Below are positions 19,593 to 29,474 of a stretch of 64,000 nt of DNA, piece by piece (the stretch's first letter is position 1; each line of letters opens with the position of its first letter). A program made the translations under genes and the position numbers. A model generated the notes under the pieces. It saw only the letters and a list, made by a program, of their open reading frames with translations, was not told where the DNA came from and searched no databases. This DNA comes from Rubrivivax sp. (lineage in GTDB: Bacteria > Pseudomonadota > Gammaproteobacteria > Burkholderiales > Burkholderiaceae_C): contig JAUXRG010000111.1 in assembly GCA_030681795.1 (NCBI GenBank), positions 1 through 64,000 on the forward strand. Direction: 5' to 3'.

Positions 19593-20700
19593 GCGCGCCC
19601 GCCATCCTTTCGCCCAAGGCCTGGACGGCCGTGCTCGCCGCCGTCGTCGCCGTCGCCGTGCTCGTGCCAGTGCTCAACCTGATGGTGCCGGCCGGCAGCG
19701 CCCTGCACCTCAGCGACTTCAGCGTCACGCTGCTGGGCAAGATCCTCTGCTACGCGATCTGCGCGCTGGCGATGGACCTGATCTGGGGCTACACCGGCAT
19801 CCTCTCGCTCGGCCACGGCCTGTTCTTCGCGCTGGGCGGCTACGCCATGGGGATGTACCTCATGCGCCAGATCGGCCGCGACGGCCAGTACAAGAGCGAT
19901 ATGCCCGACTTCATGGTCTTCCTGAACTGGAAGGAATTCCCCTGGCACTGGGCCCTGAGCGACAGCTTCGTGGCACAGATGCTCTTCGTCATCCTGGTGC
20001 CCGGGCTGCTGGCCTTCGTTTTCGGCTTCTTCGCGTTCCGCTCGCGCATCAAGGGCGTGTACTTCAGCATCATCACGCAGGCGCTGACCTTCGCCGCGAT
20101 GCTGCTCTTCTTCCGCAACGAGACCGGCTTCGGCGGCAACAACGGCTTCACCGACTTCAAGCGCATCCTGAACATCCCCATCACCACGCCCGGCATGCGC
20201 GTCACGCTGTGCGTGTTGACGGGCCTGGTGCTCATCGCCTTCTTCGTGATGGCACGCGCCATCGTGCAAAGCAAGTACGGCCGCGTGCTGCAGGCCATCC
20301 GCGACGCCGAGACGCGCGTGATGTTCACCGGCTACAACCCGGTGGCCTACAAGCTGAGCATCTGGACGCTGAGCGCGGTGATGTGCGGCGTGGCCGGGGC
20401 CCTCTACGTGCCGCAGGTGGGCATCATCAACCCCGGTGAGATGAGCCCCGCGGCCAGCATCGAGTTCGCCATCTGGGCCGCGGTGGGCGGGCGCGCCACG
20501 CTCATCGGCCCCATCGTCGGCGCCTTCTTCGTCAACGGCGCAAAGAGCTGGTTCACGGTGGCCTTTCCCGAGTTCTGGCTGTTCTTCCTGGGGGCGCTGT
20601 TCATCGCGGTGACGCTGTTCCTGCCGAACGGACTGATCGGTCTGGTGAACAGGCCGGGGGGCATCGTCGGGCTGTTCAGGCGCAAGAAGGACGAACGGGC

Positions 20701-20704
<4 letters not shown>
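19589..20704 (+). CDS. urtC: Urea ABC transporter permease UrtC
   Basis: This encodes 371 residues of a LivM-type permease that pairs with UrtB. It has about ten hydrophobic segments and the motifs DLIWGYTGILSLGHGLFFALGGYAMGMYL and VYFSIITQALTFAAMLLFFRNETGFGGNNGFTDF. The last of these, with the conserved NNG, is typical of UrtC. It is coupled to urtB and urtD by ATGA overlaps at both ends. Confidence 0.95.
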
Positions 20705-21543
<839 letters not shown>

Positions 21544-21582
21544 CCCCAGGTACACCTTCGGTGGAATTCACTGCTCCCCCGC

Positions 21583-21601
21583 GCCCCCTCCGCGAGGGGG
21601 C
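21583..21601 (+). repeat. GC-rich intergenic hairpin before urtE
   Basis: GCCCCCTC, CGC, GAGGGGGC form an eight-base-pair stem with a three-base loop. It is one of several C-run/G-run hairpins between genes in this window (see 23242-23290 and 55531-55610), in the style of repeats common in Burkholderiales. It separates urtD from urtE by enlarging the only real gap in the operon. Confidence 0.5.
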
Positions 21602-21630
21602 TCCAGAATGAAGCACGAGGTTGACCAGGG

Positions 21631-22335
21631 ATGTTCAGCGTTGAAGGACTAAATCAGTACTACGGCGGCAGCCACATCCTGCGCGACCTGTCGTTCGAGG
21701 CGCGGCTGGGCGAGGTCACGGTGATCCTGGGCCGCAACGGCGTCGGCAAGACCACGCTGCTGAAGAGCCTGATGGGCGTGGTGCCGGTGAAGGCCGGCAC
21801 GGTGACGCTGGACGGCACCGACATCACCCGGGCACCCAGCTACGAACGCGTGAAGCGCGGCATCGGCTACGTGCCGCAGGGCCGCGAGATCTTCGGCCGC
21901 CTGACGGTGGAAGAGAACCTGCGCATGGGCCTGGCCACCAAGAGCGGAAGCACGGCCATCCCGGCCGAACTCTTCGAACTCTTCCCGGTGCTCAAGCAGA
22001 TGATCGGCCGCCGCGGCGGCGACTTATCCGGCGGTCAGCAGCAGCAACTCGCCATCGCGCGTGCGCTGGCCGCGGGGCCCAAGCTGCTGATGCTGGACGA
22101 GCCCACCGAAGGCATCCAGCCCAGCATCATCAAGGACATCGGGCGGGTGCTGCGCATGCTGGCCGATCGCGGCATGAACGGCCAGCGCATGGCCATCGTG
22201 CTGGTCGAGCAGTACTACGACTTCGCCGCCGGGCTGGCCGACCAGTACCTGGTGATGGAGCGCGGCCAGATCGTGCAGCGCGGCCGCGGCCAGGACATGC
22301 AGGCCGAGGGCGTGCGCCAGAAGATGTCGATCTGA
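21631..22335 (+). CDS. urtE: Urea ABC transporter ATPase UrtE
   Basis: This encodes 234 residues of the LivF-type ATPase, the second nucleotide-binding subunit of the urea importer. Motifs: FSVEGLNQYYGGSHILRD at the start (the YYGGSH form is characteristic of UrtE), Walker A GRNGVGKTT, the signature LSGGQQQQLAIARAL, Walker B LLMLDEPTEGI and the H-loop LVEQYYDF. It lies 87 bp after urtD and converges on ureD 13 bp downstream. Confidence 0.95.
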   Translation: MFSVEGLNQYYGGSHILRDLSFEARLGEVTVILGRNGVGKTTLLKSLMGVVPVKAGTVTLDGTDITRAPSYERVKRGIGYVPQGREIFGRLTVEENLRMGLATKSGSTAIPAELFELFPVLKQMIGRRGGDLSGGQQQQLAIARALAAGPKLLMLDEPTEGIQPSIIKDIGRVLRMLADRGMNGQRMAIVLVEQYYDFAAGLADQYLVMERGQIVQRGRGQDMQAEGVRQKMSI

Positions 22336-22348
22336 CGGCAGTGCGCGC

Positions 22349-23233
22349 TCAGGTCTGCCAGACCCGCGGCGCGCAGGCCGGCAGCGCCCACGCGATCTGG
22401 CGCCACTGCGCCCAGATCCGGTTGAGCAGGTTGACGGCGGGTTCGACTCGCCAGGCCAGGACGCGCAGCACCACCAGCCGATCATGGGGCGAGGTGCTGC
22501 CGTGCGTGGTGGGTGCAGCGTCACCCTGTGCGTCGGCTGCAGCGCCCGCCGCGCCGGCTGCAGCCTGCGGTGCCTCGCCACGCGCCGCTGCCAGCAGGGC
22601 TTCGCGCCGGTCTTGCGCGATGGGCGAACCGGCGCTGAACCACAGCGTGGCCAGCACACGCCGGCGGGCCATGCCCAGCGGCGAATCGAGCAACACCAGA
22701 TCCTGGGCGTCGATGCGGCCGCGCTCCAGCCACACGCCGGGCAACTCGAGATGCTGGGTGTAGCAACCCCGCTCGAAGCCCAGGCTGGCTGCCGGCAGAC
22801 CCAGCGCGACGATCTCGCGCCCGATCATTTCGGCGCCGGGAGCCAGCTCGAAGGTCGAACGGCTCTCGGCCAGTGCGCCGGAGTAGACCAGCGTCTCCAG
22901 CGGCAGCCATTCGAGGCGCGCGCCTTCGGCCAGCCGGGCCCGCACCGATTGGCTCGCTGGTTCACCGGCGCTGCGATAAAAGCGGGTGGCGCCAGGTGTC
23001 GTGAGCAGTGCGTGGCTGCCTTCACCCAGGGTCAGATCGAGATCGAGGTGATCGCCGCCGGCGATGCCGCCGGGTGGATGCACGATGACCGAGTGGCAGA
23101 CCGAAGGGCCTTCGGGCCGGAGGGCGGCAAGCACCCGCAACGGGCCATCGTGAAGGTCTGCAACCAGGCAGCGCGGCGCGGCGCCGCCGTGGTCGACTCG
23201 ATAGCTCAGATTCAGCTTGCCGTGCCAGGCCAT
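22349..23233 (-). CDS. ureD: Urease accessory protein UreD
   Basis: This encodes 294 residues. UreD (UreH) binds the urease apoprotein and forms the nickel-transfer tunnel with UreF and UreG. Family features are the opening WHGKLNLSYRV, VCHSVIVHPPGGIAGGDHLDLDLTLGEGSHALLTTPGATRFYRS, LEWLPLETLVYSGA and the C-terminal VLRVLAWRVEPAVNLLNRIWAQWR. An Ala-Gly-rich insertion of about 30 residues lies near residue 220. The gene is on the same strand as ureABCEFG but separated from it by the whole oppositely oriented urt operon, so it needs its own promoter. Confidence 0.93.
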   Translation of the reverse strand: MAWHGKLNLSYRVDHGGAAPRCLVADLHDGPLRVLAALRPEGPSVCHSVIVHPPGGIAGGDHLDLDLTLGEGSHALLTTPGATRFYRSAGEPASQSVRARLAEGARLEWLPLETLVYSGALAESRSTFELAPGAEMIGREIVALGLPAASLGFERGCYTQHLELPGVWLERGRIDAQDLVLLDSPLGMARRRVLATLWFSAGSPIAQDRREALLAAARGEAPQAAAGAAGAAADAQGDAAPTTHGSTSPHDRLVVLRVLAWRVEPAVNLLNRIWAQWRQIAWALPACAPRVWQT

Positions 23234-23241
23234 CGCGTCGT

Positions 23242-23290
23242 CTCAGTGGCGCCCGGCCGCCCGAAGCCACTGAGCGCCCCCTCGGGGGGC
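23242..23290. repeat. Intergenic inverted repeat between ureD and kynU
   Basis: CTCAGTGGC (23242-23250) pairs perfectly with GCCACTGAG (23266-23274). It is followed directly by GCCCCC-TC-GGGGGGC (23276-23290) and a GCGAGCGATGGCGAGCGTGGG-like run. This two-part layout resembles dispersed intergenic elements of Burkholderiales. It lies upstream of ureD and downstream of kynU, both on the minus strand. Confidence 0.5.
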
Positions 23291-23321
23291 AGCGAGCGAT
23301 GGCGAGCGTGGGGGTTTCATC

Positions 23322-24569
23322 TCAGGTCACCGCCTGCCGCCGGTTGAACTCCGGGCGGCGCCACTCCCCGGTGTGCATGACTGCGCGCAGATGCTCGGCC
23401 GCATCCCAGGCATCGACGAAGCGCAGATAGAGCGGCGTGAAGCCGAAGCGCAGGATGTCCGGGCTGCGGAAGTCACCGATCACGCCGCGCGCGATCAAGG
23501 CCTGGATCACCGGGTAGCCACATTCGGGGTGTGCGAAGCAGACCTGGCTGCCGCGCTGTGCATCGTCGGCGGGCGAGGCCAGGGCCAGGCCGGGGCAGGT
23601 GGCCTGCACGCGCTGGGCGAACAGGCGCGTCAAGGCCAGCGATTTGGCGCGCAGCGCGGCCATGCCGCCCAGCGGCTCGACCGCCAGCACGGTATCGACC
23701 CCGCATTCCAGCGCCGCCAGCGAGAGCACCGCCGGCGTGCTGCAGAGATAGCGCGAGATGCCTGCCGCGGGCCGGTAGCCCGGTGCAAATTCGAACGGCG
23801 AGGCATGGCCCATCCAGCCCGCCAGCGGCTGCCAGAAACGGTCGGCGTGGTCGGGGTGCACCCAGACGAAGGCCGGCGCGCCCGGGCCGCCGTTGAGGTA
23901 TTTGTAGCCGCAGCCGATGGCGAAATCGGCCTTCGCCGCGCGCAGGTCCACGGGCACCGCGCCGGCCGAATGCGCCAGGTCCCACAGGGCCAGCGCGCCG
24001 GCCTCGTGGGCGGCATGGGTCAGCGCGGCCATGTCGTGCATGCGGCCGGTGCGGTAGTTCACGTGGGTGAGCATCAACACGGCCACGCGGTGGTCCAGCC
24101 GGGCCGGCAACTCGTAGTCATCGGCGAGCACCAGCTCGAAGCCGCGCTCGCGCGCCAGGGCCTCGGCGATATACAGGTCGGTGGGGAAGTTGCTGCGCTC
24201 GGAGAGGATCACGCGCCGCGGGGTCGCGGCCTCCTGCACGATGGACAGCGCCGCGCTGAGCACCTTGAAGAGGTTGACGCTGGTGGAATCCGCGACGACC
24301 AGCTCACCCGCGCCCACGCCCACCAGGCGCGCGATCTTGTCGCCCAGGCGCTGCGGCAGGGTCATCCAGCCGGCGCTGTTCCAGCTGCGGATCAGGCCCT
24401 CGCCCCATTCCTGGCGCACCACCTGCTGCACCCGCGCGGCGGTGGCCTTGGGCAGCGGGCCGAGCGAATTGCCGTCGAGGTAGATCACCCCCGGTGGCAG
24501 CTCGAACTGCGCGCGCAATTCGCGCAGCGGGTCGGCGGCGTCCAGCGCCAGGGCATCGTCGCGGGTCAT
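23322..24569 (-). CDS. kynU: Kynureninase
   Basis: This encodes 415 residues from ATG 24569. KynU is a PLP enzyme that splits kynurenine into anthranilate and alanine in tryptophan degradation. The fold-type I motifs are present: [12 protein letters not shown] at the start, [32 protein letters not shown] with the cofactor-binding Asp, and [22 protein letters not shown] with the Schiff-base lysine at residue 223. Longer in-frame extensions exist upstream but contain no family sequence. No kynA or kynB is in the window, so the rest of the pathway must be elsewhere. Confidence 0.95.
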   Translation of the reverse strand: MTRDDALALDAADPLRELRAQFELPPGVIYLDGNSLGPLPKATAARVQQVVRQEWGEGLIRSWNSAGWMTLPQRLGDKIARLVGVGAGELVVADSTSVNLFKVLSAALSIVQEAATPRRVILSERSNFPTDLYIAEALARERGFELVLADDYELPARLDHRVAVLMLTHVNYRTGRMHDMAALTHAAHEAGALALWDLAHSAGAVPVDLRAAKADFAIGCGYKYLNGGPGAPAFVWVHPDHADRFWQPLAGWMGHASPFEFAPGYRPAAGISRYLCSTPAVLSLAALECGVDTVLAVEPLGGMAALRAKSLALTRLFAQRVQATCPGLALASPADDAQRGSQVCFAHPECGYPVIQALIARGVIGDFRSPDILRFGFTPLYLRFVDAWDAAEHLRAVMHTGEWRRPEFNRRQAVT

Positions 24570-24693
24570 GGCAGTTCTCGCAGCACGGCGGGCATGATAG
24601 GCGCCGGCAGCAGGGGCTGCGGGTGCGACCCCCTTGCCGCGCCCGGCCATTGCGGTAGTCTGCGCACCCTCCCTGGCGGCTAGAGGTGAGTCC

Positions 24694-25122
24694 ATGAAAC
24701 CCGTTTCCGAATTGCTCAAGGCACGCAGCGGCACGCTATGGCATGTGCGCCCCGACGACACCGTGTTCACCGCGCTCGAACTGCTGGCGCAGTACGAGGT
24801 GGGGGCGCTGATGGTGATGGACGGTGCAAGTCTGGTGGGGGTCTTCTCCGAGCGCGACTACACGCGCAAGATCGCCCTGCAGGGGCGCAACTCGAAGGAG
24901 GCGCTTGTCGCCGAGATCATGACCGCGCAGGTGCTCACCGTCTCGCCGCGCACCCCCGTGCGCGAGTGCATGGCGCTGATGAGCGAGAAGAAGATCCGCC
25001 ACCTGCCGGTGGTCGAAGGCCAGACCGTGATGGGCATGATCTCCATGCGCGACCTCATGGACGACATCATCGCCGACCAGGAAGCGACGATCGCCCAGCT
25101 CGAGACCTACATCCAGTCGTAG
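24694..25122 (+). CDS. CBS-domain pair protein
   Basis: This encodes 142 residues from ATG 24694 behind AGAGGTGAG. It consists only of two CBS domains (about residues 8-65 and 75-132) that form one Bateman module: [27 protein letters not shown]...[12 protein letters not shown], and [27 protein letters not shown]...[13 protein letters not shown]. Such stand-alone modules bind adenine nucleotides and regulate partner proteins, which cannot be named here. It diverges from kynU and converges on coaX 14 bp away. Confidence 0.9.
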   Translation: MKPVSELLKARSGTLWHVRPDDTVFTALELLAQYEVGALMVMDGASLVGVFSERDYTRKIALQGRNSKEALVAEIMTAQVLTVSPRTPVRECMALMSEKKIRHLPVVEGQTVMGMISMRDLMDDIIADQEATIAQLETYIQS

Positions 25123-25136
25123 GCCTGGCGTGCGGC

Positions 25137-25916
25137 CTAGAGCGCCAGCCGATGAGACTGCATCAACAGCAGTCCGTCGAAGATCAGTGAATCGATGGTC
25201 TCGAACGGCATGTCGGTGATCGGGGCGAGCTTGACCGCCGCGCCGCCGGTCATCAGCAGCAGCGGCTCGGTGCCGGTGCGCAACTGCAGCCGCCGCGCCT
25301 GCCGCTGGATGGCGCCGGCGATGGCGTTGGCGCCGCCGCTCATGAGCGCGTCGCTGGTGTTGGTGGGGAAGTCCACCACCTCGCCCGTGGGCACCTTGAG
25401 GGCGGCAGTGCCCATCTCCAGGGCCTTGAGCATGAGGCCGAAGCCGGGCAGGATGAGGCCGCCGAGAAACCGCCCCTGGGCGTCCAGCGCATCCACGGTG
25501 ACCGCCGTGCCCACCATCACCACCAGCGCCGGGCGCGGCGGGTTGCCGGCCGACGACGCCGCCAGCACGCGCGAGCGCGCCCCGGCCAGCGCCACCCAGC
25601 GGTCGGCGCCCAGCCGGCTGGGGTGGTCGTAGCCGTTGATCAGGCCGGCCTCGTGCGACGAGGGCACGACCCAGTGCGGCTCGAGGTCCCAGATCTCCAT
25701 CTGGGTTTCCACTGTGCGGCGCACGGCGTCGCCGGCGACCACGCAGCCCAACATGCTGTAGGGCGTGGGCAGCGACGCCCAATGTTGCTCGGCGAGATCG
25801 TCGATGGTCTCCAGGAAGATGGCGCCGTGGTGCAGCACGCGCGCACCCGGCTGCGGGGTGGCGTAGAGCGCCCATTTCAGGCGCGTGTTGCCGATGTCGA
25901 TGGCCAGGAAGCTCAT
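25137..25916 (-). CDS. coaX: Type III pantothenate kinase
   Basis: This encodes 259 residues from ATG 25916. CoaX phosphorylates pantothenate in the first step of coenzyme A synthesis. It has the ASKHA phosphate motif [41 protein letters not shown] with the catalytic Asp and [22 protein letters not shown]. All are typical of type III enzymes, which need a monovalent cation and are not inhibited by CoA. The longer open frame upstream of the ATG lacks family sequence. It diverges from icmF, a CoA-thioester enzyme. Confidence 0.93.
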   Translation of the reverse strand: MSFLAIDIGNTRLKWALYATPQPGARVLHHGAIFLETIDDLAEQHWASLPTPYSMLGCVVAGDAVRRTVETQMEIWDLEPHWVVPSSHEAGLINGYDHPSRLGADRWVALAGARSRVLAASSAGNPPRPALVVMVGTAVTVDALDAQGRFLGGLILPGFGLMLKALEMGTAALKVPTGEVVDFPTNTSDALMSGGANAIAGAIQRQARRLQLRTGTEPLLLMTGGAAVKLAPITDMPFETIDSLIFDGLLLMQSHRLAL

Positions 25917-26060
25917 GGCGGTGCGGCTCGCTGGCCGTGGGGAGGGAACATGAAATGGGGCGTCACCGGTGTGGCGCAAACCCGGGCGTCCCGCGGCGCG
26001 GGACGACCCTTTGCGCGGATTGTCAGCCACCGCGGTGCGCTCGCGTGGCATGATAAACAA

Positions 26061-26082
26061 TTGACGTTTACGTAAACGTCAA
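26061..26082. promoter_or_regulatory. Perfect 22-bp palindrome, likely operator of icmF
   Basis: TTGACGTTTAC is followed immediately by its exact reverse complement GTAAACGTCAA. It is 37 bp before the icmF ATG, in the gap shared with coaX. The core resembles sites described for MerR-family LiuR-type regulators of branched-chain amino-acid and acyl-CoA catabolism, which fits the icmF product. The regulator is not encoded in the window. Confidence 0.6.
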
Positions 26083-26119
26083 CCTGCCCGCCACTCCCTG
26101 CATCCATTGCCGCACTGCC

Positions 26120-29100
26120 ATGACCGACCTCTCCGCCGACATGCGGGCCCTCGCGCAATATCGCCCCGCGCACAAGGTGCGCTTCGTCACCGCCGCCAGC
26201 CTCTTCGACGGGCACGACGCGGCCATCAACATCATGCGGCGCATCCTGCAGGGCATGGGCGCCGAGGTCGTCCACCTGGGCCACAACCGTTCGGTGGAAG
26301 AGGTCGTCACGGCCGCGCTGCAGGAAGACGTGCAGGGCATCGCCGTGAGCAGCTACCAGGGCGGCCACGTCGAGTACTTCAAGTACATGGTGGACCTGCT
26401 GCGCCAGCGCGGCGGCGCGCACATCCAGGTCTTCGGCGGCGGCGGCGGCGTGATCGTGCCGGACGAGATCCGGGAGCTGCAGGCCTACGGCGTGGCGCGC
26501 ATCTACAGCCCCGAGGACGGCCAGCGCATGGGGCTGGCGGGGATGATCGGCGAGATGGTGATGCGCTGCGACACCGACCTGTCGGTGCATGCACCCAAGG
26601 GCGTCGCGGCCTTGCAGGGCGATGGACGTCCTCACAGTGACAGCGCCTGGCGCGCGCTGGCCCAGGCCATCACGGCGCTGGAGAACGGCCAGGCCACGGC
26701 GGAGTTCCGGGCCGCTCTGGCCGCCGCGGCCTTGCCCACGCCGGTGCTGGGCATCACCGGCACCGGCGGCGCCGGCAAGAGCAGCCTCACCGACGAGCTC
26801 ATCCGCCGCCTGCGGCTGGACCAGGGCGACGCGCTGCGCATCGCCGTCATCAGCATCGACCCCTCGCGGCGCAAGAGCGGTGGCGCGCTGCTCGGCGACC
26901 GCATCCGCATGAATGCCATCGCACCCTGGAGCCAGGGGCCGCGCGTCTTCATGCGCAGCCTGGCCACGCGCGATTTCGGCAGCGAGATCAGCCAGGCCCT
27001 GCCCGACGTGCTGCTGGCCTGCAAGGCGGCGGGCTTCGATCTCATCGTCGTCGAGACCTCGGGCATCGGCCAGGGCGACGCCGCCATCGTGCCGCTGGTG
27101 GATGTGTCGATGTACGTGATGACGCCTGAGTTCGGTGCGGCCAGCCAGCTCGAGAAGATCGACATGCTCGACTTCGCCGAGTTCGTCGCCATCAACCAAT
27201 TCGACCGCAAGGGCGCGGCCGACGCCCTGCGCGACGTGGCCAAGCAGGTGCAGCGCAACCGCGAAGCCTTCACGACGGCGCCCGAGCAGATGCCGGTCTT
27301 CGGCACCATGGCCAGCCGCTTCAACGACGACGGCGTGACGGCGCTGTACCAGGCGGTCTTTCAAAAGCTCGTGCCGCACCTGGCCGCGCTCGGCCTGCAA
27401 ACCACCGAAGGCCGGCTGCCCAAAGTGGTGACCCGCCACAGCACGCACCAGGTGCCCATCGTGCCGGGCGCGCGCGTGCGCTACCTGGCCGATATCGCCG
27501 ACGCCGTGCGCGCCTACAAGCGCAGGGCCATGCAGCAGAGCCGGCTGGCCCGCGAGGTGCAACAGCTCAGGGCCACGGCGCAGATGCTGCGCACGGAAAA
27601 GCCCGAGCGCCACCGCGCGGTGGAGGCCGTCACCGACCTGGCCACCACGCACGAGGCGCAGCTCGATGTCGCGTCCAGGAAGCTGCTCGCCATGTGGCCC
27701 GACATGTTGCGCGCCTATGCCGGCGACGAGTACGTGGTGAAGATCCGCGACCGGGAGATCCGCACCGCGCTGACGCACACCACGCTGTCGGGCAGCAAGA
27801 TCCGCAAGGTGGCGCTGCCGCAGTACGAATGCGAGGGTGAAATCCTGAAGTGGCTGCTGCTCGAGAACGTGCCCGGCAGCTTCCCGTACACCGCCGGCAC
27901 CTTCGCCTTCAAGCGCGAGAACGAAGACCCCACGCGCATGTTCGCCGGCGAGGGCGATGCGTTCCGTACCAACAAGCGCTTCAAGCTGCTGAGCGAAGGC
28001 ATGCCCGCCAAGCGCCTTTCGACCGCCTTCGACAGCGTCACGCTCTACGGCAACGACCCCGACCTGCGGCCCGACATCTACGGCAAGGTCGGCAACTCCG
28101 GCGTGAGCATCGCCACGCTGGACGACCTCAAGGTCCTCTACGGTGGCTTCGACCTCACCGCGCCCAACACCAGCGTGAGCATGACGATCAACGGCCCTGC
28201 GCCGTCCATCCTGGCCATGTTCATGAACGCGGCCATCGACCAGAACCTGGACAAGTTCCGCGCCGACAACCACCGCGAGCCGACCGACGACGAAACGGCG
28301 AAGATCCGCGCCTGGACGCTGGCCAATGTGCGCGGCACCGTGCAGGCCGACATCCTGAAGGAAGACCAGGGCCAGAACACCTGCATCTTCAGCACCGAGT
28401 TCAGCCTCAAGGTGATGGGCGACATCGCCGAGTGGTTCGTGCACCACGACGTGCGCAACTTCTACAGCGTGAGCATCAGCGGCTATCACATCGCCGAGGC
28501 CGGCGCGAACCCGATCAGCCAGCTCGCTTTCACGCTCTCCAACGGCTTCACCTTCGTCGAGGCCTATCTCGCGCGCGGCATGCACATCGACGACTTCGCG
28601 CCCAACCTGAGCTTCTTCTTCAGCAACGGCATGGACCCCGAGTACACCGTGCTGGGCCGCGTGGCGCGGCGCATCTGGGCCACCGCGCTGCGCGACCGCT
28701 ACGGCGCCAACGAGCGCAGCCAGAAGCTCAAATACCACATCCAGACCAGCGGCCGCAGCCTGCACGCGCAGGAGATCCAGTTCAACGACATCCGCACCAC
28801 GCTGCAGGCGCTGATCGCCGTCTACGACAACTGCAACAGCCTGCACACCAACGCCTACGACGAGGCCATCACCACGCCCACCGAGGAAAGCGTGCGCCGC
28901 GCCATGGCCATCCAGATGATCATCAACCGCGAATGGGGGCTGGCGAAGAACGAGAACCCCAGCCAGGGCGCCTTCATCATCGACGAGCTCACCGAGCTGG
29001 TCGAGGAAGCCGTGCTCGCCGAATTCGAAAAGATCGCCGAACGCGGTGGCGTGCTCGGCGCGATGGAGACCGGCTACCAGCGCAGCAAGATCCAGGAAGA

Positions 29101-29431
29101 GAGCCTGCACTACGAGATGCTCAAGCACACCGGCGAGTACCCCATCATCGGCGTCAATACCTTCCGCAGCCCGCACGCCGACGAGACGCCGAAGAGCATC
29201 GAGCTGGCGCGCAGCACCGATGAAGAAAAGCAAAGCCAGCTGCGCCGGCTGCAGGATTTCCATGCCCGCCATGCCTCCGAATCGCCGGCGATGCTGGCGC
29301 GCCTTCAGCAGACGGTGATCGCCAACGGCAATGTCTTCGAGGTGCTGATGGACGCCGTGCGCTGCTGCAGCCTGGGGCAGATCACCAACGCGCTGTTCGA
29401 GGTGGGCGGGCAGTACCGGCGCAGCATGTGA
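26120..29431 (+). CDS. icmF: Fused isobutyryl-CoA mutase IcmF
   Basis: This encodes 1103 residues in the IcmF order: N-terminal B12-binding domain ([17 protein letters not shown] with the cobalt-ligating His32), MeaI-type G-protein chaperone ([60 protein letters not shown]) and, after a linker, the large (beta/alpha)8 mutase domain. The enzyme interconverts isobutyryl-CoA and n-butyryl-CoA with adenosylcobalamin, and the fused G domain loads and protects the cofactor. Many IcmF proteins also act on isovaleryl-CoA. The start has only a weak ribosome site. A perfect palindrome 37 bp upstream suggests control by an acyl-CoA-related regulator. The last 61 bp recur, mutated, at 35039-35099. Confidence 0.95.
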   Translation: MTDLSADMRALAQYRPAHKVRFVTAASLFDGHDAAINIMRRILQGMGAEVVHLGHNRSVEEVVTAALQEDVQGIAVSSYQGGHVEYFKYMVDLLRQRGGAHIQVFGGGGGVIVPDEIRELQAYGVARIYSPEDGQRMGLAGMIGEMVMRCDTDLSVHAPKGVAALQGDGRPHSDSAWRALAQAITALENGQATAEFRAALAAAALPTPVLGITGTGGAGKSSLTDELIRRLRLDQGDALRIAVISIDPSRRKSGGALLGDRIRMNAIAPWSQGPRVFMRSLATRDFGSEISQALPDVLLACKAAGFDLIVVETSGIGQGDAAIVPLVDVSMYVMTPEFGAASQLEKIDMLDFAEFVAINQFDRKGAADALRDVAKQVQRNREAFTTAPEQMPVFGTMASRFNDDGVTALYQAVFQKLVPHLAALGLQTTEGRLPKVVTRHSTHQVPIVPGARVRYLADIADAVRAYKRRAMQQSRLAREVQQLRATAQMLRTEKPERHRAVEAVTDLATTHEAQLDVASRKLLAMWPDMLRAYAGDEYVVKIRDREIRTALTHTTLSGSKIRKVALPQYECEGEILKWLLLENVPGSFPYTAGTFAFKRENEDPTRMFAGEGDAFRTNKRFKLLSEGMPAKRLSTAFDSVTLYGNDPDLRPDIYGKVGNSGVSIATLDDLKVLYGGFDLTAPNTSVSMTINGPAPSILAMFMNAAIDQNLDKFRADNHREPTDDETAKIRAWTLANVRGTVQADILKEDQGQNTCIFSTEFSLKVMGDIAEWFVHHDVRNFYSVSISGYHIAEAGANPISQLAFTLSNGFTFVEAYLARGMHIDDFAPNLSFFFSNGMDPEYTVLGRVARRIWATALRDRYGANERSQKLKYHIQTSGRSLHAQEIQFNDIRTTLQALIAVYDNCNSLHTNAYDEAITTPTEESVRRAMAIQMIINREWGLAKNENPSQGAFIIDELTELVEEAVLAEFEKIAERGGVLGAMETGYQRSKIQEESLHYEMLKHTGEYPIIGVNTFRSPHADETPKSIELARSTDEEKQSQLRRLQDFHARHASESPAMLARLQQTVIANGNVFEVLMDAVRCCSLGQITNALFEVGGQYRRSM

Positions 29432-29474
29432 GCCGCAATGGCGGTGTCGGCGCCGCCGCGCGCCGGCGCGAGGG

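Noticed and set aside
21583..21601. An intrinsic terminator between urtD and urtE
   Set aside because: The stem is strong but no T-run follows, and urtE is required for the same transporter.
26061..26120. A cobalamin riboswitch before the B12-dependent icmF
   Set aside because: The leader is too short and shows no B12-box or junction structure. The dominant signal is a DNA palindrome.
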